Shown here: positions 54,516 to 64,000 of the stretch, one piece after another
How positions within the stretch are numbered: the first letter of the stretch is position 1
How the letters are laid out: every line of letters begins with the position of its first letter
Assembly (NCBI GenBank): GCA_022497145.1
Contig: MU385864.1
Coordinates: 186,001 to 250,000 of the forward strand
Origin: Rostrohypoxylon terebratum
Lineage: Eukaryota > Ascomycota > Sordariomycetes > Xylariales > Hypoxylaceae
DNA: 64,000 nt
Direction: 5' to 3'
Made by a program: the position numbers and the translations under genes
The notes under the pieces: generated by a model
Seen by the model: the letters and a program-made list of their open reading frames with translations, nothing else
Database searches by the model: none
Told to the model about the DNA's origin: nothing

Positions 54516-55840
54516 ATCGACCTGGCAATTGTAAGTAAGACCCGAAAAGGAACTCCATACTATCTATACATGTGCTAATCTATAACAAGAACAGGCATGG
54601 AGGACGGTCGCTGGGACTTGGAGGGATGATAACGGACGGGTACTGCAGTGCTTCCCATGAGGGGGACGGAGTTACGATGGGATGAACACTGCCCGATTAC
54701 CAAGACGTAGTTACTTTCGCGGACAAGATCCATAGGTCCGTAGGATTCAATAGAGATCCGCGTTGTTTCCGATCCGATCGTATATCATATACGTATGTGC
54801 CAGATGTCGTAGATACCTGCATTAAACCCGGCCCGAACTAGCTGAGACATGCGTACGGAGCCAACTATAATTTTCTACCTTATTGTATCACTCTTCCTCC
54901 TCGCCGTAATGTCGTAGCATGATCCTGGAATAATAATAGCTGATTGCCTTCCGGCACTGCATACGTGAGCGAACCTGCTCCACTTCGCATTTGACATACT
55001 ACCCAGTGGGCTATCTCAATCGTGTACCTTTACGCGAAAACTGTCTTGTAAAGACATAAGCCCTCGAGGCATAGCACAGGAATAAGATACGTGCCGGTTC
55101 TTCGACATGTTTCGTGTCTCTCTCATCCATACTCAACACAGGCAGCGAACTCCTCCAATACCTAAAGTATGAGTACTATATTACCACGAGTCCTACGAGA
55201 CTCTTAATCTTGAGCTGCCAGCTCCAACCATGTCATCGATAAATCACGTAATTCGAGTAGAAGACGAGCATGTAGTAGATATTTATACATCAATGTATAT
55301 TGGATTTCAAAGTTTGTACGATTAGTCCCTTCATGACTATATCTTCAATGCTTTGAAAGGGTCGACGTCGACCCCTTTGAACCTGGTATCATCTCCCGTA
55401 TCTCCCTACAGCCGACCATAAGAATGTCAAGCGACAAATAAAATGATAAAAAAAAAGGAATAAAGAAAGCAAATATATATACAAATACACGAGTGGTAAT
55501 TCTCTGACGGTTTCTCGTCTCTTCTGCCGATCAATGTCAAAGAGGTTCGGCTTCGCTCCTCTACAATGAGACGGCGTGCCTTTTCCTTAAGGCACTAGCC
55601 GCCCCGTCTATCAAATACTTCGTTTTTTGGTATTCCTCGTGCTAAAATGAAAAAAGCAATCGCCGTGCAACGCGATTAAATGGTCAGCTGAACTCTTCTA
55701 GCCCGCTGTTATGAATGAAATCCCCAATTCTAGCCACAATATGCCATGCAAAATCAAACCGCTAAACCCCAGTTAAAAAGCCAAAATTCGACGGTTATAT
55801 CCCATCGTGATGCATTCCGCGTTAAAAAAAAATGATGCGA
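54516..55840. other. Gene-free spacer downstream of STE12, 1.3 kb
   Basis: No ORF of interest. It contains a near-perfect palindrome around GGGTCGACGTCGACCC (55361-55376) and AT-rich 3' DNA of STE12. Confidence 0.55.
55361..55376. repeat. Perfect 16-bp palindrome
   Basis: GGGTCGACGTCGACCC is its own reverse complement, flanked by AAAG on the left and CTTT on the right, so the symmetry extends to 24 bp (AAAGGGTCGACGTCGACCCCTTT with one offset). Located 0.47 kb beyond the STE12 stop codon; could be a terminator-like hairpin or a protein site. Confidence 0.7.
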
Positions 55841-58336
55841 TTACATCGCCCCCGCTGGCTGGCTCATGGTCATGGGCATGCTCAGCGTCTGCAGGGGATT
55901 GAATGATGACTGGGTCATCCCGCCTGTAGCGAGGCTGTTGGTCGTAGGCGTCGAAGTTGCGACAGAGCTAAGGGAGGTCGGGATGTAACCCGACTCGGAG
56001 TTGGGGGAAGCCTCCTCAAGCGAGCCGAGCTGATCCTCACCGGAGTACTCTTCCTCATCTTCGCCAGACAAGTTTAATCCGTTTTCAGCACCTTCACCGC
56101 GATCGTGCGTGCGCTTGTGTCTGTGACAATTTAAGTTAGCCTTAGTCTCAACTAGTAAACTTGTCGCTCCTGATGATGAGTTGATGTAGGTGCTGTTGTA
56201 TGCTTTTCGTGTTGTGGCTTGATTCGGATTCATTGATTGATTTATTGATTTCGGTCTGAGTGCATGCCGCACACACATCGTTGCTCATCACAGGATCTTC
56301 AAGTTGACAAAGGAAATTTAGATAGGAAAAATTGGAGCCATACTGTGCTAGGTTGTCGGATCTAGAGAATGCCTTGCTACAATAGGGGCAGATGTAGGGT
56401 CTTTCTTGTGTATGGGTTCTCACGTGTCTAGATATTTGGTCAGATACACAACGGTGCACCACACAGGAGACAAAAGAAAATAGTTGATCTTACCGCTTCA
56501 GGTGCTCGAGGCGCTTGAAGAGACGGCCACACGTGGGAATTGGGCACGAATGAGACTTCTGCGGGTAAGGACCAAGCTCCATGACGGTAGCTGAGCGAGC
56601 TCGGCGGACCACGTTGGGACCAGCCTGCATCACTCGCTGTTCGGTCATCGAGCCATCGCCATTCAGATCGTCACTAGCGAACTGAGAAAACTCCTGTCGC
56701 TGGAGGGAGAGGGGGTTGAGAGCGGGGCTACCCTCTACCGTTGATAGCGGGGTGCCGTGCCTGGACATCTCCATATGCTGTTGGTTGGTGAGAGATATGG
56801 TGGAGTTGCTGTAGGAGAGGCCGGGAGGTGAGTTGCCTTGAGACTCATCACCTTCAGCTACCGGGCCGACAGACGCCGAGACTGATCTTCTCAAGTCCGA
56901 CGGTCGGTGGACAGCTGCTTGAGCCTGTGCCTGAGCCGTGGCGGCTGCGATCGCCGACATTGTAGGAGGGATGGATGAACGCCGTCTTCTCTGTTTGTAT
57001 GTCGGCGATCCTTCGATTACAGAGTAGACATTGTTGGTACCATAGGCACGAGAGAACTGGGGACCAGCTAGGTTAGAAGGGGGCAATTGCATCATCCCGT
57101 TCAAACCGTTAACACCAGCCAGGTGGTCGGGGATTGCGGTGTACAAACCAGTCTCCTCGTTGGCAATGTAAGCGGGTTCAGCACCCATTGCTAGAGCTTG
57201 CTGAGGAGGGGTAATTGGCTCGAAGGAAATCCCTCGGTTGCTGTAGTCTTCGTAATGAGACGAAACGAAGGAAGGAGCAGGAGAGTATTCGAGGCCATAT
57301 GCCGGCATGGAAGCATGGCGCTGGTGGCTATGAGACATTGGCACACCATTCTGGTTGTACTGGACACGGCTGAAATCAGGCTCCCTCTTGACCACGTGCT
57401 GGACCTGCTGGGGCATAGCTGGGGCCATCGTCGCCATCGTGCTGTATGGTACCATGGCGTCCATCCCATCCGCTAAAGGGGCCATCGACTGAGGCATCAT
57501 TTGCGGGGGAGGCATGGGATCCATTGCCCTCATCACCGGAGATGGGGCTTGTGACTGAGAAAAAGAAACTTGCTGGGCATTGAAGGAGGAAGAGTTGGCT
57601 TGTTGGGCCTTCGTTAGCTGCTCATAGAGAGACTGAGAAGAGTCGTACTGGAAGGACAGAGCCGGCTCGCTAACAGCCATGGTAGTAGCCTCCTGACCCA
57701 TTTTCTCTCTCTTCAAATCTCTTTCCAGAGCGTCGAGGAAAAGGCGGTCGTGTGGTACGCTATACCAGTAAAAGACCTTCTGCTTCTTTTGCGTTCGAAT
57801 GCAATTGTTCTTGTAGAGGAAATCCAAAAATGGGCTCTTAGGCTCTTCTAGCGATGCATCCGTCCCAGACTTCAGATTCCGAAGATCGGAGAAAATACCC
57901 TCCTCGAACTTCTTGGAGTTCTTGACGGGCCGGCCAAAGGCCTGGAATCGAAAAGAGAGACATCGCACGATATCAGTACCGGAAATGTGGAATAGGTTGT
58001 TCCATAACACGCAAGAAACATATTCGCCCGTGGGCAACAAGAACCGCCTAATGTACTGATCGGGTTGCCAGTCTACTGGTGCCGAAATGAGGAAATATTT
58101 CACTGTGAGGGATGGTAAGCTGACGGCGCATGGCAGCCACGAGAAGCGCAAAAAGCGCAAAAAGCACAAGTAGAGCCTGAGCGTGGAAGAAGTGAAAATG
58201 GGAACTCACGATTATCGACTTGTTGCAATGCTACTTGCGCATCATGTGGTAGGGCTTGCTGAGCCTCGGTGCTGAGCATGAAAGTCTCTGGCTTCTGGGG
58301 AGCCGCTGCCGCCATTGCCGCCTGTTGCGAGTACAT
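55841..58336 (-). CDS. ste12: Ste12 transcription factor, homeodomain-like STE plus two C2H2 fingers (699 aa)
   Basis: MAP-kinase-controlled regulator of mating, invasive growth and fruiting (Fus3/Kss1-type pathway). Exons 58336-58210, 58102-56494, 56427-56344, 56120-55841; total 2100 nt. The STE DNA-binding domain spans about 38-165: LKYFLISAPVDWQPDQYIRRF, CVLWNNLFHISGTDIVRCL, FRFQAFGRPVKNSKKFEEGIF, NCIRTQKKQKVFYWYSVPHDRLF. A long Gln/Met/Pro/Ser-rich activation region follows. The C2H2 fingers are split by introns: CPIPTCGRLFKRLEHLKR / HVRTHTQERPYICPYCSKAFSRSDNLAQ / HKRTHDRGEG. The acidic C-terminus and end SMPMTMSQPAGAM are typical of filamentous ascomycetes (yeast Ste12 lacks the fingers). 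Exon 3 is an 84-nt in-frame cassette; see the finding. A run of Ala (MAAAAPQKPE) follows the start. Confidence 0.95.
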
Positions 58337-59874
58337 GATGATGTACTACACAACTGCCTCCGGAATGGAGCTGAGAGTGCAAAGCCTTGGCCTCTTGCAA
58401 TGACCTATAAGTGGGAATGCGTGGCTATTAGATTTGTTTTTATGAATAACAATAGAAGATGGTTCGTATTAGCTCGTTGGCGCTATCGTCGTTTCCAGAT
58501 GTTACTATCAGAGGGATCTTCAAGGCACAGCCCTTCTTCAAAGCGTGATCCAGCGATAAAAATTCTGGGGTCTGTAACGTTGATTTTGTTGTCGAGTCCA
58601 GCCCGTACAAAGTTTTTTATTTGTTATGTAGACGATATTAAGCCCCCAATTTGCCTCAAGCGAATGGTTAGGCGTCGTCGTCGGTGCGAACCTTCAAGGT
58701 GACAATTGGGGAATAAAAAAATGGCGAACGCTCCAATTGGGATCCTTTTCCCACAGTTCCCACGGGCTCCACGGTCTGTGGTTGATAGTGCGAACCGTGC
58801 TCGGGAATAAATTTGAGATGCGATACTGGATGCTGTGCGCGGTGAATTAAATAAACGTCGACTCGCGTTTGCGGTTTGCGGTATGCGGTTTGCCCTTCCA
58901 GGTTCTCGCTGGAGTTGGTTCAAGGTTGAAGGGTTTTTAATGGGTGGTGGTTTTTTTATGTTATAAATTGATAGTTCGCCAAGACCAGTTGTCAGAGAGA
59001 AATCCGACAGACCGAAATTCCAGTTAATCGATTAAATCTCGTTTATTGAAACAATGACAGAAGTTTGAATTTGTGGGTTCCGAATGTCTAATGAAGAGAC
59101 GAAACAGAACAGAGGAAATAATCAACAAGATGCTTCCCGAGAATCAAGATTGGCAAAGATGTAAAAGATGTGTAAAGGACTTTTGGAATTTTTGGATTGA
59201 TGGGAGGCTACGGTTGTGCCGGACAGTCGGGTTACAGGTCTACGCTTGGTATCAAATGAGAAGAGAAAAAAGTCTCGCGGCCGCGGAGTTTAAAAAAAAG
59301 TTGAGAGGAAGATTGGTCGAAAAGTGATTAATCTTCTTCGTGCGCTTGTGCGGGCTGTTCTCCAAACAGATCTTTGGAAGAAGTGAGAGACAGAGAAGAG
59401 AGATTGTGAGTGGTGGTGTTATTGCCTGCAACACAAGAGGAGGGCGAGGCGAGAAAAGCGAGGAAGGGGGAGGGAGAAGGGAAAAAGAGTGTAGAGAGAG
59501 GGGTTCTGAATAGAACAAGTTATCTTGCGAAGAAGATTCAAAGTAGGTAGGTCAAGAAAATGAACGGGAGGAAGAGGAGTTCGGGGGGTTTAATGATTTC
59601 CGCTGGCCTGGGGGGGTCTGGCCTGTCTTTCTGCTCAACCCAGGTCAGTCTGGTCAGTTTTGGTCAGTTTTGGTCGGTCTTGGGTATGGTTATGGCGCGG
59701 TGGTGTCGGGTAGGAGAAGAAGAGATTTAGAGTGGAGATGTCCAAAGTGGGCGACGTTGGTCATTGGCTGATTGGGTTTATCTAGTCTGTTGTCCCATTG
59801 GTCCATAGGGTCCATTGGTCCAGTAGACGGACCACGCTTGTTTAAAACGGGCTTAATGCAAATAAACCAGTTAA

Positions 59875-59928
59875 GCACCTTCAGCACCTTCAGCACGTTA
59901 AACCCAGTAAACCCAGTAAACCCAGTAC
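59875..59928. repeat. Two adjacent short tandem repeats
   Basis: GCACCTTCA twice plus GCACGTTAA, then AAACCCAGT three times. Simple local duplications in the STE12 upstream region. Confidence 0.75.
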
Positions 59929-60566
59929 CAGTTTAACCCAGCAGCCCAGCTAGCTGCTAGGTACCTGGCTTTAGCATCCAATGTAACCCGGTACACCCGT
60001 CAAGCTGATCTAAGCCAAAATGGGAAAGATACTCGTACCCGTCACTCTGTCATTACTACTTTGTAGTATATCTTTGATTATGAGCTAGTCCGTAAGTGGA
60101 ACTATTCTTTCCTGCAAGCCTACTACTTATTAGGTTAGGTACAAGCCTGCAAGGAATTCAGGAACGAGATTGGGCACGACATTCCCTCTTCCCTCTTCCC
60201 TCTCAACGGCGGTTGTAGACATGTACTCATAGGTACGCATCCATGCCTTGCTCGATGGCGCGCGTTCATTTGTACCTTTCTTTTTTCTTCTCCTTCTCCT
60301 TCCCTCACCACCATACTACATACACACATACCACACTGCATACAACCATAGTACATGTAGTTTATACATGTCTAGACGCTGCTACCTATGTGTAGTATCT
60401 AGGTAGAAGGAACCTTTGCAGCCCCCCGTCTTCCTCCCGTGCTCCCCGTGCTCCCCGTCTTCGAACTTGCATACTTGCATACCTTGATATACGCCTACAC
60501 ACCCTCATCGTAGAGACGTGGCTGCTCGAAGCCTGCTAAAAAGCCTGTAAAGGCAAGAGGAGCTAG

Positions 60567-60610
60567 AACCCGGCCCTACGTAGCCTAGGTACGTAGGCTA
60601 CCGCCGGGTT
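60567..60610. repeat. Long imperfect hairpin
   Basis: Outer arms AACCCGGC (60567-60574) and GCCGGGTT (60603-60610), inner arms CCTACGTA (60575-60582) and TACGTAGG (60590-60597), loop GCCTAGG, with a 5-nt bulge CTACC on the right side. Sixteen perfect base pairs in 44 nt. Confidence 0.85.
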
Positions 60611-63600
60611 TTCCATGGAAGAGACAGACAAGATGTGTATGAATACGGTGTTGTACAATCACCGTAAATGAAAAGAAAACTCTTCTCGAGAAGTCATATT
60701 CTAAAAGAAACGCCGAGAAGGCTAGGAATCAAGTTTGCTCAGCTCAACTGCTGACATTCTAGAACAAGCAGTCAGGGAGGCTTACCGCATAACATCTATC
60801 TAGTTATTCGGGTCCGCTGTCACTGATAGCTACCGCTACCTATGCGGCGGGTTAATATATTTACTTAGAAATAGATACGCAATGCCAATCCGATAGCTGC
60901 CATCCGTCATACATATCACCGTCCCCTTGCCGTGAGAGGGAAGCAATATCAAATATGGTAGTATACAATGTAGCCCAGCCTTATTTTTACTACATGCTAC
61001 GTACCTAGTAGTAGGCTAGTACTAGGTACTATGTAAAGAACGAGGATTCCCCCTTTTCGGCATATGCTACATAGTATTCCGCGTGCTGTATATAACTTAA
61101 AATCTCCTCAGCACGTTTCTTAATGCACCAACCTTGCCTGACGGATATCACATCTGCATATATACTGGTACATACTGTACATATCATAGATATTATAGTA
61201 CCAACATTCCCATATCCACGGTGGACAAGGCGTCCTTCCCCATCGGCCGCCATCTATTTAAGAATAAGAAGAACGGCGATCTCGTGTGACTTTGCTCGCC
61301 TCGTTCGCAGGCTCGCAGGCTCGAAGCCTATCTTCTCGGGGGATATCTCTCGTTACCACTGGGGATCAGGGATGGTTAACTGAACAGACGGGTGAGTGCT
61401 ACCTTAGAATCAGGTTGCAAGGGTAATTTACGTGGACTCAGCACACGGTCCTTCTTTTTACCCACTATCCCGTGCTCGGAGTTCCTCAGTTCTCTCGTAA
61501 TGGATCTATGCACATATTTGCTAGGTAGTTATGCCAGGTTTGCACTGACGTGAAGAACCTGGCATCGGTTTATTTTTCCGCTATCAACTGCATTAGTAGG
61601 GGGTTGCCGAGCCGAGGAGGATAGCGTCAATCTACCGAGCTGAGGGCAGGAAGCAATTGTCTTTAAGCCTCCCCCATCGCCTAGGTAGATTCACTCGGAT
61701 ACCGGGTACGGTAACGAAAGGGGCATTTAAAAATATAATAACAATAAAGTGTGCCTATCTAAGGCCTAGGTACCAAAATAATGAATGATTTTTGAAGACA
61801 AATAAGAAACGCCACTTATAAATGGTGGGATACGTGGTGGGGTAAAATGGAGGGTAAATGAGGTAAAGCAATTAAACAGTTAAAAAAGAGCTGTAAAGCT
61901 GCAAAGCTGTACATATATAGTAGTGTACAGTGTACATAGTAGAAAGTAATAGAAAGTAGAAACATCACCTATTATTCAACTCCCGATGCTACCCTAGCTT
62001 CGAAATAGTAGTATGTCTATTAAATGTTTCTTCCCGCGTTGGCTTACACGGTTTAAGTGAATAGGGGTTCGCAAGAAAGTTAAGGCAGCGAGTATCACAA
62101 GTCTACTCCAACTTATCCAACCTAAGAGAGTGACATCCAGCATCCTACCACCTTTGATTGGGCTACAAAATTTACTCCGGGCACATTTCGTCAATTCGTA
62201 CGCAGGCCAATATATCAGGTTACGATTTTCTTCATCACAGATCTAGGTACATCCGTACGGGAGGTTTTGGTTGGACGGTTAGATGCCCCTTCGCATACCA
62301 CCAAAAGGATATATGTGCACAACAAAGAATGCTAATGCTATAAGACAGCCGCGATCCTGTCCAACTGTTCTTGTCTCTAAATTGGCTTGTTATCTTTTAA
62401 TCTGTGCATCCCTAGTTGTACATATGTTTTTTTTTTCAACATACGTATCCAGAGTCTTAGACAGCTCACTGTATTGGAAATCCAATTGGCAATTGAGGTC
62501 TAGTGTGCTAATGTGCTAATGTGGTGTACGCAGTAATACATATGTACTATGTATGGGTCAGCGTGTAATCTCCGTATGCTGGTACATCGCGGGATGACAG
62601 AGCAAGGTGTGTAGACATGGGTAGCAGGGGAAAGGGGAGAGCAGGATTTATCACCGCTCATTACAATCGTCGGTTGCTCAGATATTTGTTCGGATTCCAT
62701 GTACCGAAATCGATAATTGAATTCTAAATTTCTTGAATTTGCTAATAACTGCACATGTGCCAACTACCTACATTGAATACCTACATTTATCTACTTGACT
62801 TGACGGATAGTACGGGGCATTAGGGACTGCGCACTGCGCACTAGCACTACGGAATTAGGAATTAGGAATCGCTGACAAACTGCAAGAATCGCGAGATTGA
62901 GAGACAACTTTAACCTCAATAACTAATAATAGTTAAGTGATGCACTAAGACCGTTCCTACATACTAGAAGGTACATACTTAATTAACAAATTATCAGTTG
63001 TTGACAATTGCTGCTTTAAGCGAATAAATTTTGTACCTACTTCAGCCACTACTAGGTACCTACTAATAGTAGGTATATATGTGTAGATATGGATCCATGT
63101 ATCTTGTGTATTTGCCACGCCACGTTCAATTCAACATGAATGTTTGAATTATTATTTTAATGTTTCTCATGGCTTCAATGTTGCTTGCGGGCTTAATCAT
63201 CTCTTGGCGCATAATCTCATGTAGTTGCATCAACGAGATAAATACAATTGTTTTATATCTTATAATTTTTTATTTATTTTACCTAGCTGCCTAGGTACCT
63301 ACAATACACTACTGCAAGCGCAGATGGTCAATGTGGCCAAGGTACGCAAATATGCAGGCATCGTACCTGCGCAATTCATGGATCCATGATCTGTTGTTCC
63401 TGCTTCCCCTGTCGATAGGTGCCAAGAGCAAGAAGACGCTGAATGGTGCCATTGGCACGCGGATCCTTAAATCCCTGTGAACTTCTCTCTGACTTCCTTG
63501 TAAATCTGAAACACGCCTGGAGCACTGCTTCAGAAAAATAGCTGGAGCCAGACATCGGCGCTAACCTCTCCTTGGGTCGAGATGGTCTTCCCAGTATTCC

Positions 63601-63630
63601 CACTATTATCCCACCTTCCATTTTGTCCAA

Positions 63631-64000
63631 TTGTACAATTGCATCAACCTAAACCCAATCAGCATTAGAATTCCCATGTTGCATTGGGCAACTCCTATCC
63701 AACAACGCGTATTCCAAGTTTCTAATTAGTCCACCAACCAACAACCCATCACTCGACAGCCATAATATGGTTGGTGAGGTCGAGGTCGAGAATGAGAATG
63801 AGAATGAGAATGGGAAACGGGATGGATTTTAACAATGCTACAGGGGATCATATTTCTCCGCATTTATGCATAGCATCGCATACCTAGGTCCTACCTACAC
63901 ATGAGATCGGATAACCTAACGAACCTATTAACGAACCTACGAACTGAAGCCACGGAATGCCTGTGTTCAGCGTCCAATATAACTTCATCTTCTGGGAGTA
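63631..64000. other. Right-end spacer
   Basis: Contains a GAGAAT hexamer repeat (about 63790-63812) and a CCTAGGTCCTACCTAC motif near 63883. The 84-codon minus-strand ORF just left of it (63376-63630) is not recognised and is not called as a gene. Confidence 0.45.

Larger units (their letters stand above)
58337..63375. other. Gene-free region upstream of STE12, 5 kb
   Basis: No convincing ORF in either strand. The first 1-1.5 kb are probably the STE12 promoter and leader (CT-rich near 58500). Beyond that: GGTCAGTTTT repeats (59643-59684), CAGCACCTT and AAACCCAGT repeats (59875-59928), CCCTCTT repeats (60182-60201), a long hairpin (60567-60610) and many TAGGTACCTA-like palindromes (59957, 61002-61030, 61768, 63050-63075, 63281-63302). 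No RNA gene could be recognised, although a non-coding transcript cannot be excluded. Confidence 0.55.

Noticed and set aside
63376..63630. An 84-codon minus-strand ORF near the right end
   Set aside because: No domain, no splice support and no homologue recognised; may be chance.
1..64000. CRISPR arrays, rRNA, tRNA and intact LTR retrotransposons
   Set aside because: No regularly spaced repeats, no rRNA words and no convincing cloverleaf with A and B boxes were seen; no pol genes or paired LTRs. tRNA detection by eye is weak, so a scan with a dedicated tool would be decisive.

Overview
The window is nuclear DNA of a filamentous ascomycete (Pezizomycotina, most likely Sordariomycetes). The evidence is short phase-consistent introns (about 50-220 bp, mostly GTAAGT/GTATGT donors with CTAAC-like branch sites), an Ste12 factor with two C2H2 fingers, the filamentous-fungal peroxin PEX26, a STAND/NACHT protein with a fungal N-terminal domain, and long gene-poor spacers. 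No organism name is given; this is inferred from gene content and architecture. I saw no bacterial operon, CRISPR array, rRNA or convincing tRNA.

Layout, left to right. 1-10.8 kb: 5' end of an external NADH dehydrogenase (-), a small NIF3-like protein (+), the Drs2 flippase (-) and an epoxide hydrolase (-). 11.9-15.8 kb: a pinin-domain protein (-) and the SF3b subunit RDS3/PHF5A (+), divergent from one 0.6 kb promoter, then PEX26 (-). 17.4-22.1 kb: a seven-exon PARN/CAF1-type deadenylase-like nuclease (+), followed by a decayed gag-like element interrupted by a hairpin-rich block. 22.1-25.6 kb: mitoribosomal mL46/MRPL17 (-) and the Golgi pH regulator GPHR (+), divergent. 25.9-29.2 kb: a NACHT/ankyrin STAND (NLR-like) gene with one in-frame stop. 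30.5-33.2 kb: a PEX11-family peroxin (-) and a GPI-type cell-wall protein (-). 35.4-36.5 kb: an APH-family kinase pseudogene. 36.8-40 kb: tRNA thiolation factor CTU2/NCS2 (+) and an OAC1-like mitochondrial carrier (-), convergent. 41.8-43.7 kb: FHA-RING ubiquitin ligase of the Dma1 type (-). 45.9-50.6 kb: POB3/FACT (-) and coronin (+), divergent. 50.9-53.1 kb: HIS6 (-) and the FAF1/FSAF1 rRNA-processing protein (+), divergent. 53.5-54.5 kb: a second gag-like copy. 55.8-58.3 kb: STE12 (-), preceded by about 5 kb without a gene.

Most genes are conserved housekeeping genes, so the window is largely core chromosome. The unusual content is: (1) a pair of gag-like sequences that share an intron-like insert and carry different disabling lesions; (2) a STAND gene one codon from being open; (3) a decayed small-molecule kinase gene; (4) a pinin gene whose conserved exon appears to lack 2 nt; (5) an 84-nt in-frame cassette exon inside the Ste12 zinc fingers; (6) many TAGGTACCTA-like palindromes confined to spacers. 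Exon boundaries were derived by hand from reading frame, splice sites and family homology recalled from knowledge; total spliced lengths are multiples of three for every gene given as intact.
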